This document shows positions 39,628-48,675 of a stretch of DNA of 64,000 nucleotides, in pieces. Source of the DNA: JBFGCT01 sp963825565 (GTDB lineage: Bacteria; Actinomycetota; Acidimicrobiia; Acidimicrobiales; Ilumatobacteraceae); the NCBI GenBank assembly GCA_963825565.1, contig CAWGTW010000017.1, positions 1 through 64,000 on the forward strand. The letters are read 5' to 3'. The notes under the pieces are model-generated. The model was not told the DNA's origin and did not search any database. It saw only the letters and a program-made list of their open reading frames with translations. A program made the translations under genes and the position numbers. Numbering within the stretch: the first letter of the stretch is position 1; each line of letters begins with the position of its first letter.

Positions 39628-40740
39628 ATGTTCGAGATACCGGCCGCGATGCTCTCGTGGTTCTACGGACACGTCGGCGGCTACATCGGCTCGATCGCGC
39701 TGATGTCGGTGGTGGTGATGGCGATCACCACCCCGCTGACCTTGAAGAGCACCAAGGGCATGCTCGAGATGCAGCGCCTGGCGCCGGAGATGCGCAAGCT
39801 GCAGAACGAGCACCGCGACGATCGCCAGAAGCTCAACGAAGAGATGATGAAGCTCTACCAGGAGCACAAGGTCAACCCGATGGCCTCGTGCCTGCCGATC
39901 GTGGCCCAGATGCCGATCTTCATCATCATGTTCCGCGTCCTGCGCGGCTTGGTCTACGAACCGGTGGGGGCAGCGGCGCCGGTGGCGGAGTCGGTGCGCT
40001 CCGCGTTCGGGATGCAGCCGACCGGCCAGGGCTTCATCCCCCGGTACCTCTCGGTCGATTCCGAGCTGTATCAGGCGTTGTTCGACAGGCACGAGATGAG
40101 GGCGTTCGGTCTCGATCTGTCGCTCTCCGCGTTCCAGGCGGTCAGCGAGGGGTTCGCCAAGGGGCTGCCGTACGCGCTGCTGGTCGTGCTGCTCGGCGGG
40201 CTGTACTTCGTGCAGCAGCGGATGGTCGCCGCCCGGGCCGCCGTCAGCCCGACGATGTCGGCCTCACAGCAGAAGCTGATGCAGTACCTGCCGGTCGTCT
40301 TCGCCATCTTCCAGGTCTTCTTCCTCGCCGCCCTCGTCGTGTACTACATCTTCCAGACGTTGCTTCGGATCGCCCAGCAGGGCTACATCACGCGCAAGTT
40401 CTACGGCCACGACGAGGCGCTCGGACGGCAGGCTCAGCGCGCCGGCGAGGCAGCACGCGAGGAAGCGAAGAAGAGCGGCGGTGGGGGCGGCCTGCTCGCC
40501 CAGGCCAAGCGAGAGCTCGGTGGACCCGACAAGTCCGCCACCAAGAAGCCGGCGTCGGGTGACAAGCCGCAGCCGAGCAAACCGATCACCAACAAGCGCG
40601 TGACCGAGGCGAAGGCACGGCCGAGCGGTTCGGTGTCGAGCGGGTCCAAGGGCCGTCCGACGCCGTCGCGCAAGGAAGCACAGGCCAAGCGTGCTGCGCG
40701 TAGCACGAAACCGAAGACCACGAGCAAGAAGCGGCGATAG
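39628..40740 (+). CDS. yidC: Membrane protein insertase YidC
   Basis: A 370-residue insertase. Helices are near residues 18-36, 95-112, 180-195 and 222-245; the conserved cytoplasmic loop has TPLTLKSTKGMLEMQRLAPE and CLPIVAQMPIFIIMFRVLRG. It lacks the large periplasmic domain, as in Gram-positives. The C-terminal 100 residues are Lys/Arg-rich and may touch the ribosome. Starts at ATG 39628. Confidence 0.95.
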   Translation: MFEIPAAMLSWFYGHVGGYIGSIALMSVVVMAITTPLTLKSTKGMLEMQRLAPEMRKLQNEHRDDRQKLNEEMMKLYQEHKVNPMASCLPIVAQMPIFIIMFRVLRGLVYEPVGAAAPVAESVRSAFGMQPTGQGFIPRYLSVDSELYQALFDRHEMRAFGLDLSLSAFQAVSEGFAKGLPYALLVVLLGGLYFVQQRMVAARAAVSPTMSASQQKLMQYLPVVFAIFQVFFLAALVVYYIFQTLLRIAQQGYITRKFYGHDEALGRQAQRAGEAAREEAKKSGGGGGLLAQAKRELGGPDKSATKKPASGDKPQPSKPITNKRVTEAKARPSGSVSSGSKGRPTPSRKEAQAKRAARSTKPKTTSKKRR

Positions 40741-40808
40741 CCGCGCGCACCGCGAACCTCCCGGCCGGACGGTCGCGGAGACGAGACGAGACAGGAAGAA
40801 GACAACGC

Positions 40809-41703
40809 ATGGAGTGGGTGTCGATCACCGCAAAGACCGTCGAGGCGGCCCGAGACGAGGCCCTCGACCGGCTGGGTGTCGCGGCCGATGAGGCCGAGTT
40901 CGAGATCGTGGAGGAACCCCGCCCGGGACTGTTCGGGCGAGTCCGCGGGCAGGCCCGCGTGCGGGCGCGCATCAGGCCGACCCCGGTCCGACCCAAGCAG
41001 GAGCGCCGGCGGAAGGGCCGGGAGAAGTCCAAGCCGGTCGCACCCGCCGCCGGCGCCGAGGCGGCGGCCACCGACGAACCCGTCGAGGCGACCGGCGCGA
41101 ACGGCGCCGACGAGGCTCCCGAGACGCCCTCGACGACCGCAACCCGATCATCATCTCGCGGTCGGCGTGACCGCACCACCAAGCAAACCAAGCAGACCGA
41201 GGAGCAGTCGATGAACGACGAACAGGACCGGCCGGAATCCACGGCGACCCCCGAGGAGGTCGGTGAGGCGGCGGTCGCGTTCATGTCCGGCCTGACCGAC
41301 GCGTTCGGTTTCGACCGCGACCAGCACGCTGTCGGTCGACGGTCTGGAGCTGTCGGTGGACGTGTCCGGTGAGGAGCTCGGGCTGCTCGTCGGTCCGGGA
41401 GGTCGGACGTTGAACGCGGTCCAGGACCTTGCGCGGGTGGCGGCGCAGCGTCGGCTCGGAGACCATGACACGCGCCTGCGCGTCGATGTCGCCGGATATC
41501 GCGAGCGACGCAACGCGGCCCTGACCCGGTTCGCCCGGGAGGTCGCCGAGTCGGTGCGCGAGACCGGAAGCCCGCGATCTCTCGAGCCGATGACCTCGGC
41601 GGACCGCAAGGTGATCCACGACGTGCTCAACGACGAGGATGGTGTCGAGAGCCGTTCCGAAGGCGAGGATCCGAACCGTCGGATCGTCGTCGTTCCCGCC
41701 TGA
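40809..41703 (+). pseudogene. jag: Jag/KhpB-like RNA-binding protein, frameshifted
   Basis: ATG 40809 begins a Jag_N domain (WVSITAKTVEAARDEALDRL, then EEPRPGLFGRVRGQARV), followed by a long charged Ala/Glu/Thr linker. Near 41316 the frame shifts by one base. The KH part (VDVSGEELGLLVGPGGRTLN) and R3H-like part (RSLEPMTSADRKVIHDVL) continue in another frame to 41703. Removing one base rejoins TSTLSVDGLELSVDVSG to the upstream frame. Both halves look under selection, so a base error or very recent mutation is likely. Position between yidC and rsmG is standard. Confidence 0.85.
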
Positions 41704-41724
41704 CGGCGGTCTGCGAACCCAGCG

Positions 41725-42267
41725 ATGACCACTTCGGCGGGGGTGGGCGAGGTGCGCGAGGTGTTGCTCGAGGCCCAGCGCCTCGGCTTCCTGGGCGATC
41801 GTCCGATCGACGACGTGATCGAGCACAGCCGGTCCTTCGTGCGGGCGCTGCTCGACGTGCGTGGCACGGTGATCGACCTCGGAGCGGGTGGCGGCGTCCC
41901 TGGCTTGGTCGTCGCGGCCGATCGCCCGGATCTTCGACTCACCCTGCTTGATCGGCGACAGAAGCGAACCGATTTCCTCGAGCGGGTCACCCGCCGGTTG
42001 GGTTGGGCGGATCGCGTGACGGTGGTCGCAGCCGACGTCGATCGGTGGCTGCTCGGCGTGAATAAGCCGTTCGATGCGGCGATCGCACGCGGGTTCGGCC
42101 CCGCCCACGACACGTTGCGCACTGGTGCCGCGCTCGTCGGGCCGGGTGGCCGCATCGTGATCAGCGAGCCACCGGTGGCCGATCGCTGGCCGTCTGCGCT
42201 GCTGGCCGAGGTGGGTGTCCACCGGCTGCCCAGCGAGCAGGCGGTGGCGTGCTTCGAACGCCGTTGA
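41725..42267 (+). CDS. rsmG: 16S rRNA (guanine-N7)-methyltransferase RsmG
   Basis: A 180-residue SAM-dependent methyltransferase acting on G527 of 16S rRNA. The SAM loop is VIDLGAGGGVPGLVV, followed by LTLLDRRQKRTDFLERV and AIARGFGPAHDTL. It is about 20-30 residues shorter than the E. coli form at the N-terminus. ATG 41725. It sits between jag and parA as expected. Confidence 0.93.
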   Translation: MTTSAGVGEVREVLLEAQRLGFLGDRPIDDVIEHSRSFVRALLDVRGTVIDLGAGGGVPGLVVAADRPDLRLTLLDRRQKRTDFLERVTRRLGWADRVTVVAADVDRWLLGVNKPFDAAIARGFGPAHDTLRTGAALVGPGGRIVISEPPVADRWPSALLAEVGVHRLPSEQAVACFERR

Positions 42268-42349
42268 ACCCGGTGCCATCACCGGTCATCTCGACGGGCC
42301 GCTGCAGGTATCTTCCCTGGTCACGGTCGTGTCGGGGCGGGTCGCTCGA

Positions 42350-42365
42350 TGTTTCACGTGGAACA
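42350..42365. promoter_or_regulatory. parS-like site 1
   Basis: TGTTTCACGTGGAACA differs from the consensus parS palindrome (TGTTTCACGTGAAACA) at one position. It lies between rsmG and parA, close to the origin. Expected target of ParB. Confidence 0.85.
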
Positions 42366-42469
42366 CCGGGGGCTGGCCACACGGCGTCGGAAGGTCCCCC
42401 GCGGTGGTCACCGCTCGGCGTGCGGGCTCACTCGGCCGGGTGCTGGCGCCGGGCCATGAACCCCTGAAC

Positions 42470-42483
42470 GTTCCACGTGGAAC
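42470..42483. promoter_or_regulatory. parS-like site 2
   Basis: GTTCCACGTGGAAC is a perfect 14-base palindrome and a two-base variant of the parS core. It lies 120 bases after site 1 and about 93 bases before the parA start. Confidence 0.75.
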
Positions 42484-42575
42484 ATCGGCAATGCTTGAAT
42501 CGCGGTCGCCGATGAGGCACAGTGTGCTCACCTCTCGCCCCGGGCACTCCGGGGCCACACCACACAGGAGACAGT

Positions 42576-43391
42576 GTGTCGGATACCGACCAAGCTCCGT
42601 CCCCGTCATCGACCCCGTCCCGTCCCCTCCCGCGGATCATCGCCATCGCCAACCAGAAGGGCGGTGTCGGTAAGACCACGACGGCGATCAACCTGGGCGC
42701 TGCCCTCGCCGAACTCGGCGCCCGCACGCTACTGGTCGATCTCGACCCGCAGGGCAACGCGTCGACCGGGCTGGGCATCGAGAACCGCGGCCTCGAACAC
42801 TCGATGTACCACGTGCTGATGCACGATGAGCCGCTGGAGAACGTCGTCGAGCCCACCGACATCAAGCACCTCTTCGTCGCTCCCGCGTCACTCGATCTGG
42901 CGGGGGCCGAGATCGAGCTCGTTCCGGCGTTCTCCCGCGAACAGCGACTCAAACGGGCGATCGACGCCGTCATCGACGACTTCGACTACGTGCTGATCGA
43001 TTGCCCGCCGTCACTCGGGCTGCTCACCGTCAACGGGCTGTCGGCGGCGTCGGAAGTGTTGGTCCCGATCCAGTGTGAGTATTACGCGTTGGAAGGGTTG
43101 GGCCAGTTGCTGCGCAATGTGGATCTGGTCAAACGCAACCTCAATCCGACCCTCGACGTGAGCACGATCCTGTGCGTGATGTACGACGCCCGGACCAAGC
43201 TGGCCGAGCAGGTCGTACGCGAGGTCCGCGAGCACTTCGGTGAAAAGGTCCTTCGCTCGGTCATCCCGCGCACGGTGCGGTTGTCGGAGGCCCCGTCCTA
43301 CGGACAACCGATCACCACGTTCGACCCACGCTCGCGGGGCGCGATCGCCTACCGCGACGCCGCCAAGGAGGTTCACGATGACGCGACGTAG
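42576..43391 (+). CDS. parA: Chromosome partitioning ATPase ParA
   Basis: A 271-residue ParA/Soj. The deviant Walker A is NQKGGVGKTTTAINLG; LVDLDPQGNASTGLG and VLIDCPPSLGLLTVN follow. I chose GTG 42576, with AGGAG five bases upstream; the frame is open earlier. The gene moves ParB-bound origins apart. The stop overlaps parB by 14 bases. Confidence 0.96.
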   Translation: MSDTDQAPSPSSTPSRPLPRIIAIANQKGGVGKTTTAINLGAALAELGARTLLVDLDPQGNASTGLGIENRGLEHSMYHVLMHDEPLENVVEPTDIKHLFVAPASLDLAGAEIELVPAFSREQRLKRAIDAVIDDFDYVLIDCPPSLGLLTVNGLSAASEVLVPIQCEYYALEGLGQLLRNVDLVKRNLNPTLDVSTILCVMYDARTKLAEQVVREVREHFGEKVLRSVIPRTVRLSEAPSYGQPITTFDPRSRGAIAYRDAAKEVHDDAT

Positions 43392-44292
43392 CGGTCTCGG
43401 GAAGGGGCTCAGCTCGTTGATCCCCGCCACCGAAGGCGAAGCCTCGGGTGAGTCGGCGGCGCTGATCGAGGTGGCGGTCACGTCGGTGTCGCCGAACCCG
43501 AACCAGCCTCGGATGCACTTCGACGAAGAGACCCTCGTCGAGTTGGCGGCCTCGATCGCGGAGATGGGGGTGCTCCAGCCGATCCTCGTCCGCCCGCTTG
43601 AGGACGGGTCGTACCAGCTGATCGCGGGCGAGCGGCGTTGGCGTGCGGCGCAGCGCGCAGGGCGTACGACGATCCCGGCGATCGTGCGGTCGACCGACGA
43701 CGTCACCTCGGTCGAGCAGGCGCTGGTCGAGAACTTGCACCGCGCCGACCTCACACCGCTGGAGGAGGCCGCCGCCTACCAACAGCTGATCGAGGACTTC
43801 GAGTTGACCCATGATCAGGTGGCGACGCGCGTCGGCAAGAGCCGCTCGGCCGTGACCAACTCGCTCCGCCTGCTCGGCCTGCCGCCCGTCGTGCAGCATC
43901 TGCTCGCCGATGGGCAGTTGTCGGCCGGACATGCGCGGGCATTGCTCGGCACCCCCGATCGGAGCCGTCAAGAGGCGCTCGCTCAGCAGGCCGCGGCGGA
44001 GGGCTGGTCGGTCCGGGCCGTCGAGCAGGCCGTTCGCGAGGGCGAGGAGTCGGTGGTGATCCCGACCGACGACCGATCGGACGACGAACCGGCCGGCGGC
44101 ACGATCGACGGTGCCGGACTGACGCCGATCACCAAGCTGCGGCCGCCGGGACTGCTCGAATTGGAGGAGCTGCTCGCCGCGCATCTCGACACCCGGGTCA
44201 AGGTGGCGATGGGCGCAGCACGGGGCAAGGTGACCATCGACTTCGCCGACCTCGAGGATCTGGAGCGGATCTATCGGCGAATGGTGCCCTGA
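43378..44292 (+). CDS. parB: Chromosome partitioning protein ParB
   Basis: A 304-residue CTP-dependent clamp that binds parS. It has GLGKGLSSLIP at the start, the CTPase region LIAGERRWRAAQRAG and ENLHRADLTPLEEAAAYQQL, the helix-turn-helix QVATRVGKSRSAVTNSLRLL and the GQLSAGHARALLG segment. ATG 43378 with AAGGAGG upstream; it overlaps the parA stop. Confidence 0.96.
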   Translation: MTRRSGLGKGLSSLIPATEGEASGESAALIEVAVTSVSPNPNQPRMHFDEETLVELAASIAEMGVLQPILVRPLEDGSYQLIAGERRWRAAQRAGRTTIPAIVRSTDDVTSVEQALVENLHRADLTPLEEAAAYQQLIEDFELTHDQVATRVGKSRSAVTNSLRLLGLPPVVQHLLADGQLSAGHARALLGTPDRSRQEALAQQAAAEGWSVRAVEQAVREGEESVVIPTDDRSDDEPAGGTIDGAGLTPITKLRPPGLLELEELLAAHLDTRVKVAMGAARGKVTIDFADLEDLERIYRRMVP

Positions 44293-44555
44293 CCGGCGTC
44301 GAGAAACACTCGACATGCTGTCCACACCTGTGTATCAAGCTGTGGATGACGGTCAGTTTCTTCCCTGATGGTCTCCCCAGCGAGGGCCTATCTTGGGCAT
44401 CACGCGCGGTCGATACCACGTTCCGTAGCGTCACCGTCGAGGTCAGATTCAACTGAACCCACAACCTGTGGGTAACCCTGGGGACGCATTCTCGAGTGAT
44501 GTCTGCGACCGTCGATCCGCGAACGACGCGCGACGTGCCACGTTGCCGTGTCGGA
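44293..44555. other. parB-cwlM intergenic with DnaA-box-like sites
   Basis: A 263-base gap between converging genes. It holds CTGTCCACA (44318-44326), TGTGGATGA (44341-44349) and TGTGGGTAA (44467-44475), each one base from a DnaA consensus. The last is the right arm of a small hairpin CCCACA/TGTGGG. Terminator, DnaA titration site or part of an extended origin are all possible. Confidence 0.4.
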
Positions 44556-45524
44556 TCAGTCGTGTGGCGGGAGATGGGGGGCCGCGCTCCACTGGTTGAG
44601 TGCGTTGACCAGGGCTTCCGTGATCGGATCGGCCGCATCGACGATGTCGCGCACCGGTCCGAGCGAGCACAGCACGGCCGGCATGCGGGTCTCGCGCAAC
44701 ACCGGGAGGCGCATCCCTTGCAGGCGCGCAGGTGCCTCGAGCAGCCCCTGGAGCTGGGCGACGACGTCCTCGGCCAGGGAGCGCCCTCCGATCGATTCGA
44801 ACGTCGGTACGGCGAAGTACGAGATGATCGAACACGCATCCGCTCGGGCCTCCAGACCGACGTACACGGTGGCACCGAATCGGTTGGCCGCCGCCGCCTG
44901 CGCTGCCGCGTCGTACTCGTCGGTGGAGATCACGGTCGCCCCGAGTTGTCGAAGGCGGCGCGAGACCGGGCGAGCGATCGAGCTCAGGCCGCCGAACTGA
45001 CCGACGACCACCCGCAGGGTGGCCAGCGAGGCCGGTCGGTTCATCGATTCGGACTCCCGCACCGACGCGACGCCTGGCCCGGTACCGCTTTGCCGGCTGA
45101 CCAGGCGCAGCATGCGGACCGTCTTGGCGCCGCAGATGCCGTCGGGCGCCAACCCGGAGTTGCGTTGGAAATCGGCGAGGGCGCGCGCCGTCGCCGGCCC
45201 GAGGATGCCGTCGGGGCGTCCACAGTCGAAGCCGAGGTGGTTCAAGTCGTCCTGCAGCTCCGCGACGTCGTCGCCGCGCTGGTGGGGCGCGGTCAGCATC
45301 AGCAGCCGGTCCCCGAGGCGCCAGCCGGCCTCGATCAGCGCCAGCCAGGTCGGTTCGTCACATGCACCGCTCGTGTGGAGGCCACGCGTCGCCTGAAAGG
45401 CGACGACCGCTTCGCGGGTGGACGCGCAGAACCGACCGGCCTCGGTGCCAGCCGGCGCGAAACCTGCCGCGCCGAGGCGGCGCTGGAGATCGCGGACTGC
45501 TTCGCCGCGCTGACCCTCGGTCAG
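44556..45524 (-). CDS. CwlM-like peptidoglycan-binding/amidase-fold protein
   Basis: A 322-residue protein with two N-terminal peptidoglycan-binding domains (LTEGQRGEAVRDLQRRLG and QRGDDVAELQDDLNHLGFD), then an Amidase_3-like fold (LRVVVGQFGGLSSIARPVSR, later RLPVLRETRMPAVLCSLG). The zinc-binding His and Glu of active amidases are not visible, so it is probably non-catalytic, as CwlM of mycobacteria is in peptidoglycan regulation. The trxA-cwlM-parB order is the same. No ATG/GTG fits; CTG 45524, overlapping the trxA stop, is the best start but uncertain. Confidence 0.75.
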   Translation of the reverse strand: MTEGQRGEAVRDLQRRLGAAGFAPAGTEAGRFCASTREAVVAFQATRGLHTSGACDEPTWLALIEAGWRLGDRLLMLTAPHQRGDDVAELQDDLNHLGFDCGRPDGILGPATARALADFQRNSGLAPDGICGAKTVRMLRLVSRQSGTGPGVASVRESESMNRPASLATLRVVVGQFGGLSSIARPVSRRLRQLGATVISTDEYDAAAQAAAANRFGATVYVGLEARADACSIISYFAVPTFESIGGRSLAEDVVAQLQGLLEAPARLQGMRLPVLRETRMPAVLCSLGPVRDIVDAADPITEALVNALNQWSAAPHLPPHD

Positions 45525-45859
45525 CGGGAAGTGGCCAGAAATTCGTCGAGCTCCTGGAGTAGGGCACCTTTGCTCTTGGCGCCGACGAGGCGCTTACCGA
45601 CCTCGCCGTTGTCGAAGACGAGCAGCGTGGGAATGCTCATCACCTGGTACTGCCGGGCGAGTTCGGGGTGTTCGTCCACGTTGAGCTTGGCGACCGTCAG
45701 CGTCTCGCTGCGCTCGTCGGCGATCTCTTCGAGGATCGGAGCGATCTGCTTGCAGGGCCGGCACCACTCGGCCCAGAAGTCGACGATGACCGGAGTGGTC
45801 GCCGAACGCACCATCTCGTCGAAGGTGGCCGTGGTCAGGGTGACGATTCCGTCTGCCAT
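45521..45859 (-). CDS. trxA: Thioredoxin
   Basis: A 112-residue thioredoxin. The active site is WCRPC rather than the usual WCGPC, in FWAEWCRPCKQIAPILEE; the cis-Pro lies in VMSIPTLLVF. It donates electrons to disulfides and is reduced by TrxB, encoded upstream. ATG 45859. The stop overlaps the cwlM-like start. Confidence 0.95.
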   Translation of the reverse strand: MADGIVTLTTATFDEMVRSATTPVIVDFWAEWCRPCKQIAPILEEIADERSETLTVAKLNVDEHPELARQYQVMSIPTLLVFDNGEVGKRLVGAKSKGALLQELDEFLATSR

Positions 45860-45988
45860 GGGTACGAGTTCCTTTCGAACGACGTCTCCACACGATGCGG
45901 AGCTGTTCTTTCGACAACCGGCGGCACACGCCCGGCATTCCCGCGTCCGGGCATCCGAGTGCTCGGCGCAGTGTACGCGCTCTGCGGT

Positions 45989-46939
45989 TCAGTCGGACTG
46001 CGCCTCGAGCCAACGCTCGGCGTCGATCGCCGCCATGCAGCCCGAGCCCGCGGCGGTGATCGCCTGGCGGTAGACGTGATCCTGCACGTCACCGCACGCA
46101 AAGACGCCCTCGACGTCGGTGTACGAGGAGTTCGGCTTCGTGATCAGGTACCCGGTGTCTTCCTCCATGGCGAGCTGACCACGGAACAGGTCGGTGTTCG
46201 GCTGGTGACCGATCGCCACGAACACCCCACTGACCGCAAGTCGCCCGACCTCACCGCTGTTGACGTTGCGGATCGCCAGCCCCTCGACGCTCTGCTCGCC
46301 GAGGATGTCCTCGACCACGGTGTCCCAGAGGAACTCGATCTTCGGGTTGGCGAACGCCCGGTCCTGCATGATCTTGGAGGCGCGGAGCTCGTCGCGTCGG
46401 TGGATCACCGTCACCTTGTCGGCGAACTTGGTCAGGAAGCCCGCCTCTTCCAATGCCGAGTCGCCGCCGCCGACGACGGCGATCTCCTGGCCGCGGAAGA
46501 AGAAGCCGTCGCAGGTCGCACACGTCGAGAGGCCGTGGCCGATCAGGCGTTCTTCGGCCTCGAGACCGAGCATCAGCGACTGGGCGCCGGTCGAGACGAT
46601 CACCGCGTGTGCCCGATGGTCGACGTCACCGATCGACACGGTGAAGGGTCGCTGCGAGAAGTCGACCGCCGTCACCTTGTCGGTCAGGATCTTGGTGCCG
46701 AACCGCTCGGCCTGGGCGCGCATGTTCATCATCAACTCCGGACCCATCACGCCGTCGGGGAAGCCGGGGAAGTTCTCGACGTCGGTGGTCAGCATCAACT
46801 GACCACCGGGCTGGTCGCTCGTCGAGGACGGCTCACCTTCGATCAGCAGCGGGGCGAGATTGGCCCGCGCGGTGTAGATGGCGGCGGTGAGACCGGCCGG
46901 GCCAGACCCGATGATGATCACCTCGTGGACGTCGGACAT
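45989..46939 (-). CDS. trxB: Thioredoxin reductase
   Basis: A 316-residue FAD enzyme that reduces thioredoxin with NADPH. It has GSGPAGLTAAIYTARA, the redox pair CATC in STCATCDGFFF, the NADPH loop VVGGGDSALEEA and a C-terminal GVFACGDVQD. ATG 46939 was chosen from a longer open frame. 129 bases before trxA. Confidence 0.95.
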   Translation of the reverse strand: MSDVHEVIIIGSGPAGLTAAIYTARANLAPLLIEGEPSSTSDQPGGQLMLTTDVENFPGFPDGVMGPELMMNMRAQAERFGTKILTDKVTAVDFSQRPFTVSIGDVDHRAHAVIVSTGAQSLMLGLEAEERLIGHGLSTCATCDGFFFRGQEIAVVGGGDSALEEAGFLTKFADKVTVIHRRDELRASKIMQDRAFANPKIEFLWDTVVEDILGEQSVEGLAIRNVNSGEVGRLAVSGVFVAIGHQPNTDLFRGQLAMEEDTGYLITKPNSSYTDVEGVFACGDVQDHVYRQAITAAGSGCMAAIDAERWLEAQSD

Positions 46940-46979
46940 GGAGTGGTTCCTCGCAAACGACTGGGGATTGGGGGCGCGG

Positions 46980-47300
46980 TCAGGCGGTGGCGCCGCGCCG
47001 CTTGAAGAGCAACAGGCCCGCTGCGCAGAAGATTCCACCGATGATGAAGTAGCTCGCGTACACCGCTTGTGCGTGGGACATCCCGAGGTCGAGCAGGGCT
47101 TGCAGCGCCCGGATCAAGGCGATCAGCAAGACGACGGCGGCAAACGTGCCGATGAACGCGGCGACCACGCCGAACACGAGTCCACGGGCGGCGCGGATGA
47201 CCGGCGTCGTCGTCTTGTCGCGGACCGTCCCGACCAGCCTGACGACGGTCTCGGTGGTCTCGGTCGCCCAGTTCGGGTCGGTCAGGGGATTGGCGGGCAT
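46980..47300 (-). CDS. Two-helix membrane protein
   Basis: A 106-residue protein with an N-terminal amphipathic part (TETTETVVRLVGTVRDKT), a helix at about residues 42-66 and another at about 78-98, then a basic end. It resembles small holin-like membrane proteins found near trxB in Acidimicrobiia, but no firm family. ATG 47300. Probably in the trxB operon. Confidence 0.6.
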   Translation of the reverse strand: MPANPLTDPNWATETTETVVRLVGTVRDKTTTPVIRAARGLVFGVVAAFIGTFAAVVLLIALIRALQALLDLGMSHAQAVYASYFIIGGIFCAAGLLLFKRRGATA

Positions 47301-47412
47301 GACGGGCGAGGTTAGCCGCAGTGGAGTGGCGAGCGACACGGCCCGCCCTCCGACCGAGACCGGGTCCCGTCCCCGTGGGACCGGTGCCGGCCAGGGCACT
47401 AGGGTGCCGTGG

Positions 47413-47835
47413 ATGGCGAGCAAGAAGCATCTCGAGGGCCTGGCCGGGGTCGACCTGTTCAGCGCGTGTAGCAAGCGGGAACTGGAGAAGGTCGCCAGGG
47501 CCGGCGACGAGATCACGATGACCGCCGGGACGTTGATCGTCGACCAGGGCCAGATGGGGCGCGAGGCGTTCGTCATCCTCGATGGTCAGGTCGTGATCAA
47601 GCGCAACAAGCGCAGGGTGGCCACGCTCGGCCCGGGCGACGTGGTCGGTGAGCTGTCGCTGCTCGACCATGGGCCGCGCACCGCGACGGCGATCTGCGAG
47701 ACCGATTGTTCACTGCTCGTCATCGACCAACGCCGGTTTCTCGGGGTGCTCGACGACGTCCCGGCGATCAGCCACAAGTTGATGGCTCGGCTGGCGGGCC
47801 GCATTCGCGACCTCGACCGGCAGTACTTCGGTTGA
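47413..47835 (+). CDS. Cyclic nucleotide-binding domain protein
   Basis: A 140-residue single-domain cNMP-binding protein of the Crp fold. LFSACSKRELEKVARAGDE begins the domain; the phosphate-binding cassette is PGDVVGELSLLDHGPRTATA. There is no helix-turn-helix. It probably acts as a sensor for a partner protein. ATG 47413, divergent from the membrane protein gene. Confidence 0.85.
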   Translation: MASKKHLEGLAGVDLFSACSKRELEKVARAGDEITMTAGTLIVDQGQMGREAFVILDGQVVIKRNKRRVATLGPGDVVGELSLLDHGPRTATAICETDCSLLVIDQRRFLGVLDDVPAISHKLMARLAGRIRDLDRQYFG

Positions 47836-47860
47836 CCCCGATCCGATCCGTGGTGTCACC

Positions 47861-48607
47861 GTGAACTTCGCGCCGTTGCCCGCCGACTGGCCCACGCAGC
47901 GCGACACGCTGCAGCGACTCGCCACCCACGTGCTCGGCCAGGCGCGGTATCGCCACGACGGCCTGTTCGATCTCCTGCCGTTCGTCGGCGGCCTCGGCAC
48001 CCCCGCAGTCGGCGAGGCCCGTCAGCGCGTCCGGATCGTCGGCGGGTCCTTGTTCGTCGAGCGGGTCGCCGGTGACGTGGTGACCGAGCTCGACGCGACG
48101 ACCGCGATCGCAACGATCGCCGGGAACACGATCGGCGAGTTGTGCGCATTCGTCGGCTTCGCCCCCGACCCCGGGTTCTGGGTGGGCGACGACACGCCGC
48201 CGCTCGGTGATCTCGATGCGCCGATTGCGCTCGACGGCGCGGCGGCGCGGTCGCTCGGCGAGTGGTACCTGCTCGGTCAGCGAGCGATCGACGAGGCGGT
48301 GGCGTCGGTGCCCGATGCGGCCGCGTCGGTCGGTCGGCTGTGGCCCGAGCACTTCGACTACGGCATCGATCTGGCTGCGGCACCGGGCGTGCGCTGCAAC
48401 CTCGGGGCGTCCTCCGGCGACCGGTTCCACCAGGAGCCCTACCTGTACGTCGGCCCGTGGGACGCCGGCCGTCCCGGTCCCGCGGAGTACTGGAACGCAC
48501 CGTTCGGGGCGATCCTGTCGTACGCCGCGCTCGACCTGAGCGACCACCCGGCGGCTGCGGCGGCGGAGTTCTTCCTGCAGGGCATCGCCCACCTCCGCCA
48601 GGGTTGA
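47861..48607 (+). CDS. Conserved protein of unknown function
   Basis: A 248-residue soluble protein with no recognised motif. It shows a compact alpha/beta pattern and a Trp/Tyr-rich C-terminal part (WPEHFDYGIDL, EPYLYVGPW, YWNAPFGAILSY), as in uncharacterised actinobacterial proteins. GTG 47861 lies 25 bases after the cNMP gene, so they may be co-expressed. Confidence 0.55.
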   Translation: MNFAPLPADWPTQRDTLQRLATHVLGQARYRHDGLFDLLPFVGGLGTPAVGEARQRVRIVGGSLFVERVAGDVVTELDATTAIATIAGNTIGELCAFVGFAPDPGFWVGDDTPPLGDLDAPIALDGAAARSLGEWYLLGQRAIDEAVASVPDAAASVGRLWPEHFDYGIDLAAAPGVRCNLGASSGDRFHQEPYLYVGPWDAGRPGPAEYWNAPFGAILSYAALDLSDHPAAAAAEFFLQGIAHLRQG

Positions 48608-48675
48608 GCCCGCGCCCGGGCGACCCCGAGCGGACATGAAGGCGGTGGGGTGCAACGAGTAGCGTTGGGTTCGCC

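Noticed and set aside
42301..42485. The two palindromes near parA considered as transposon ends or operators
   Set aside because: Their sequence and place fit parS much better.
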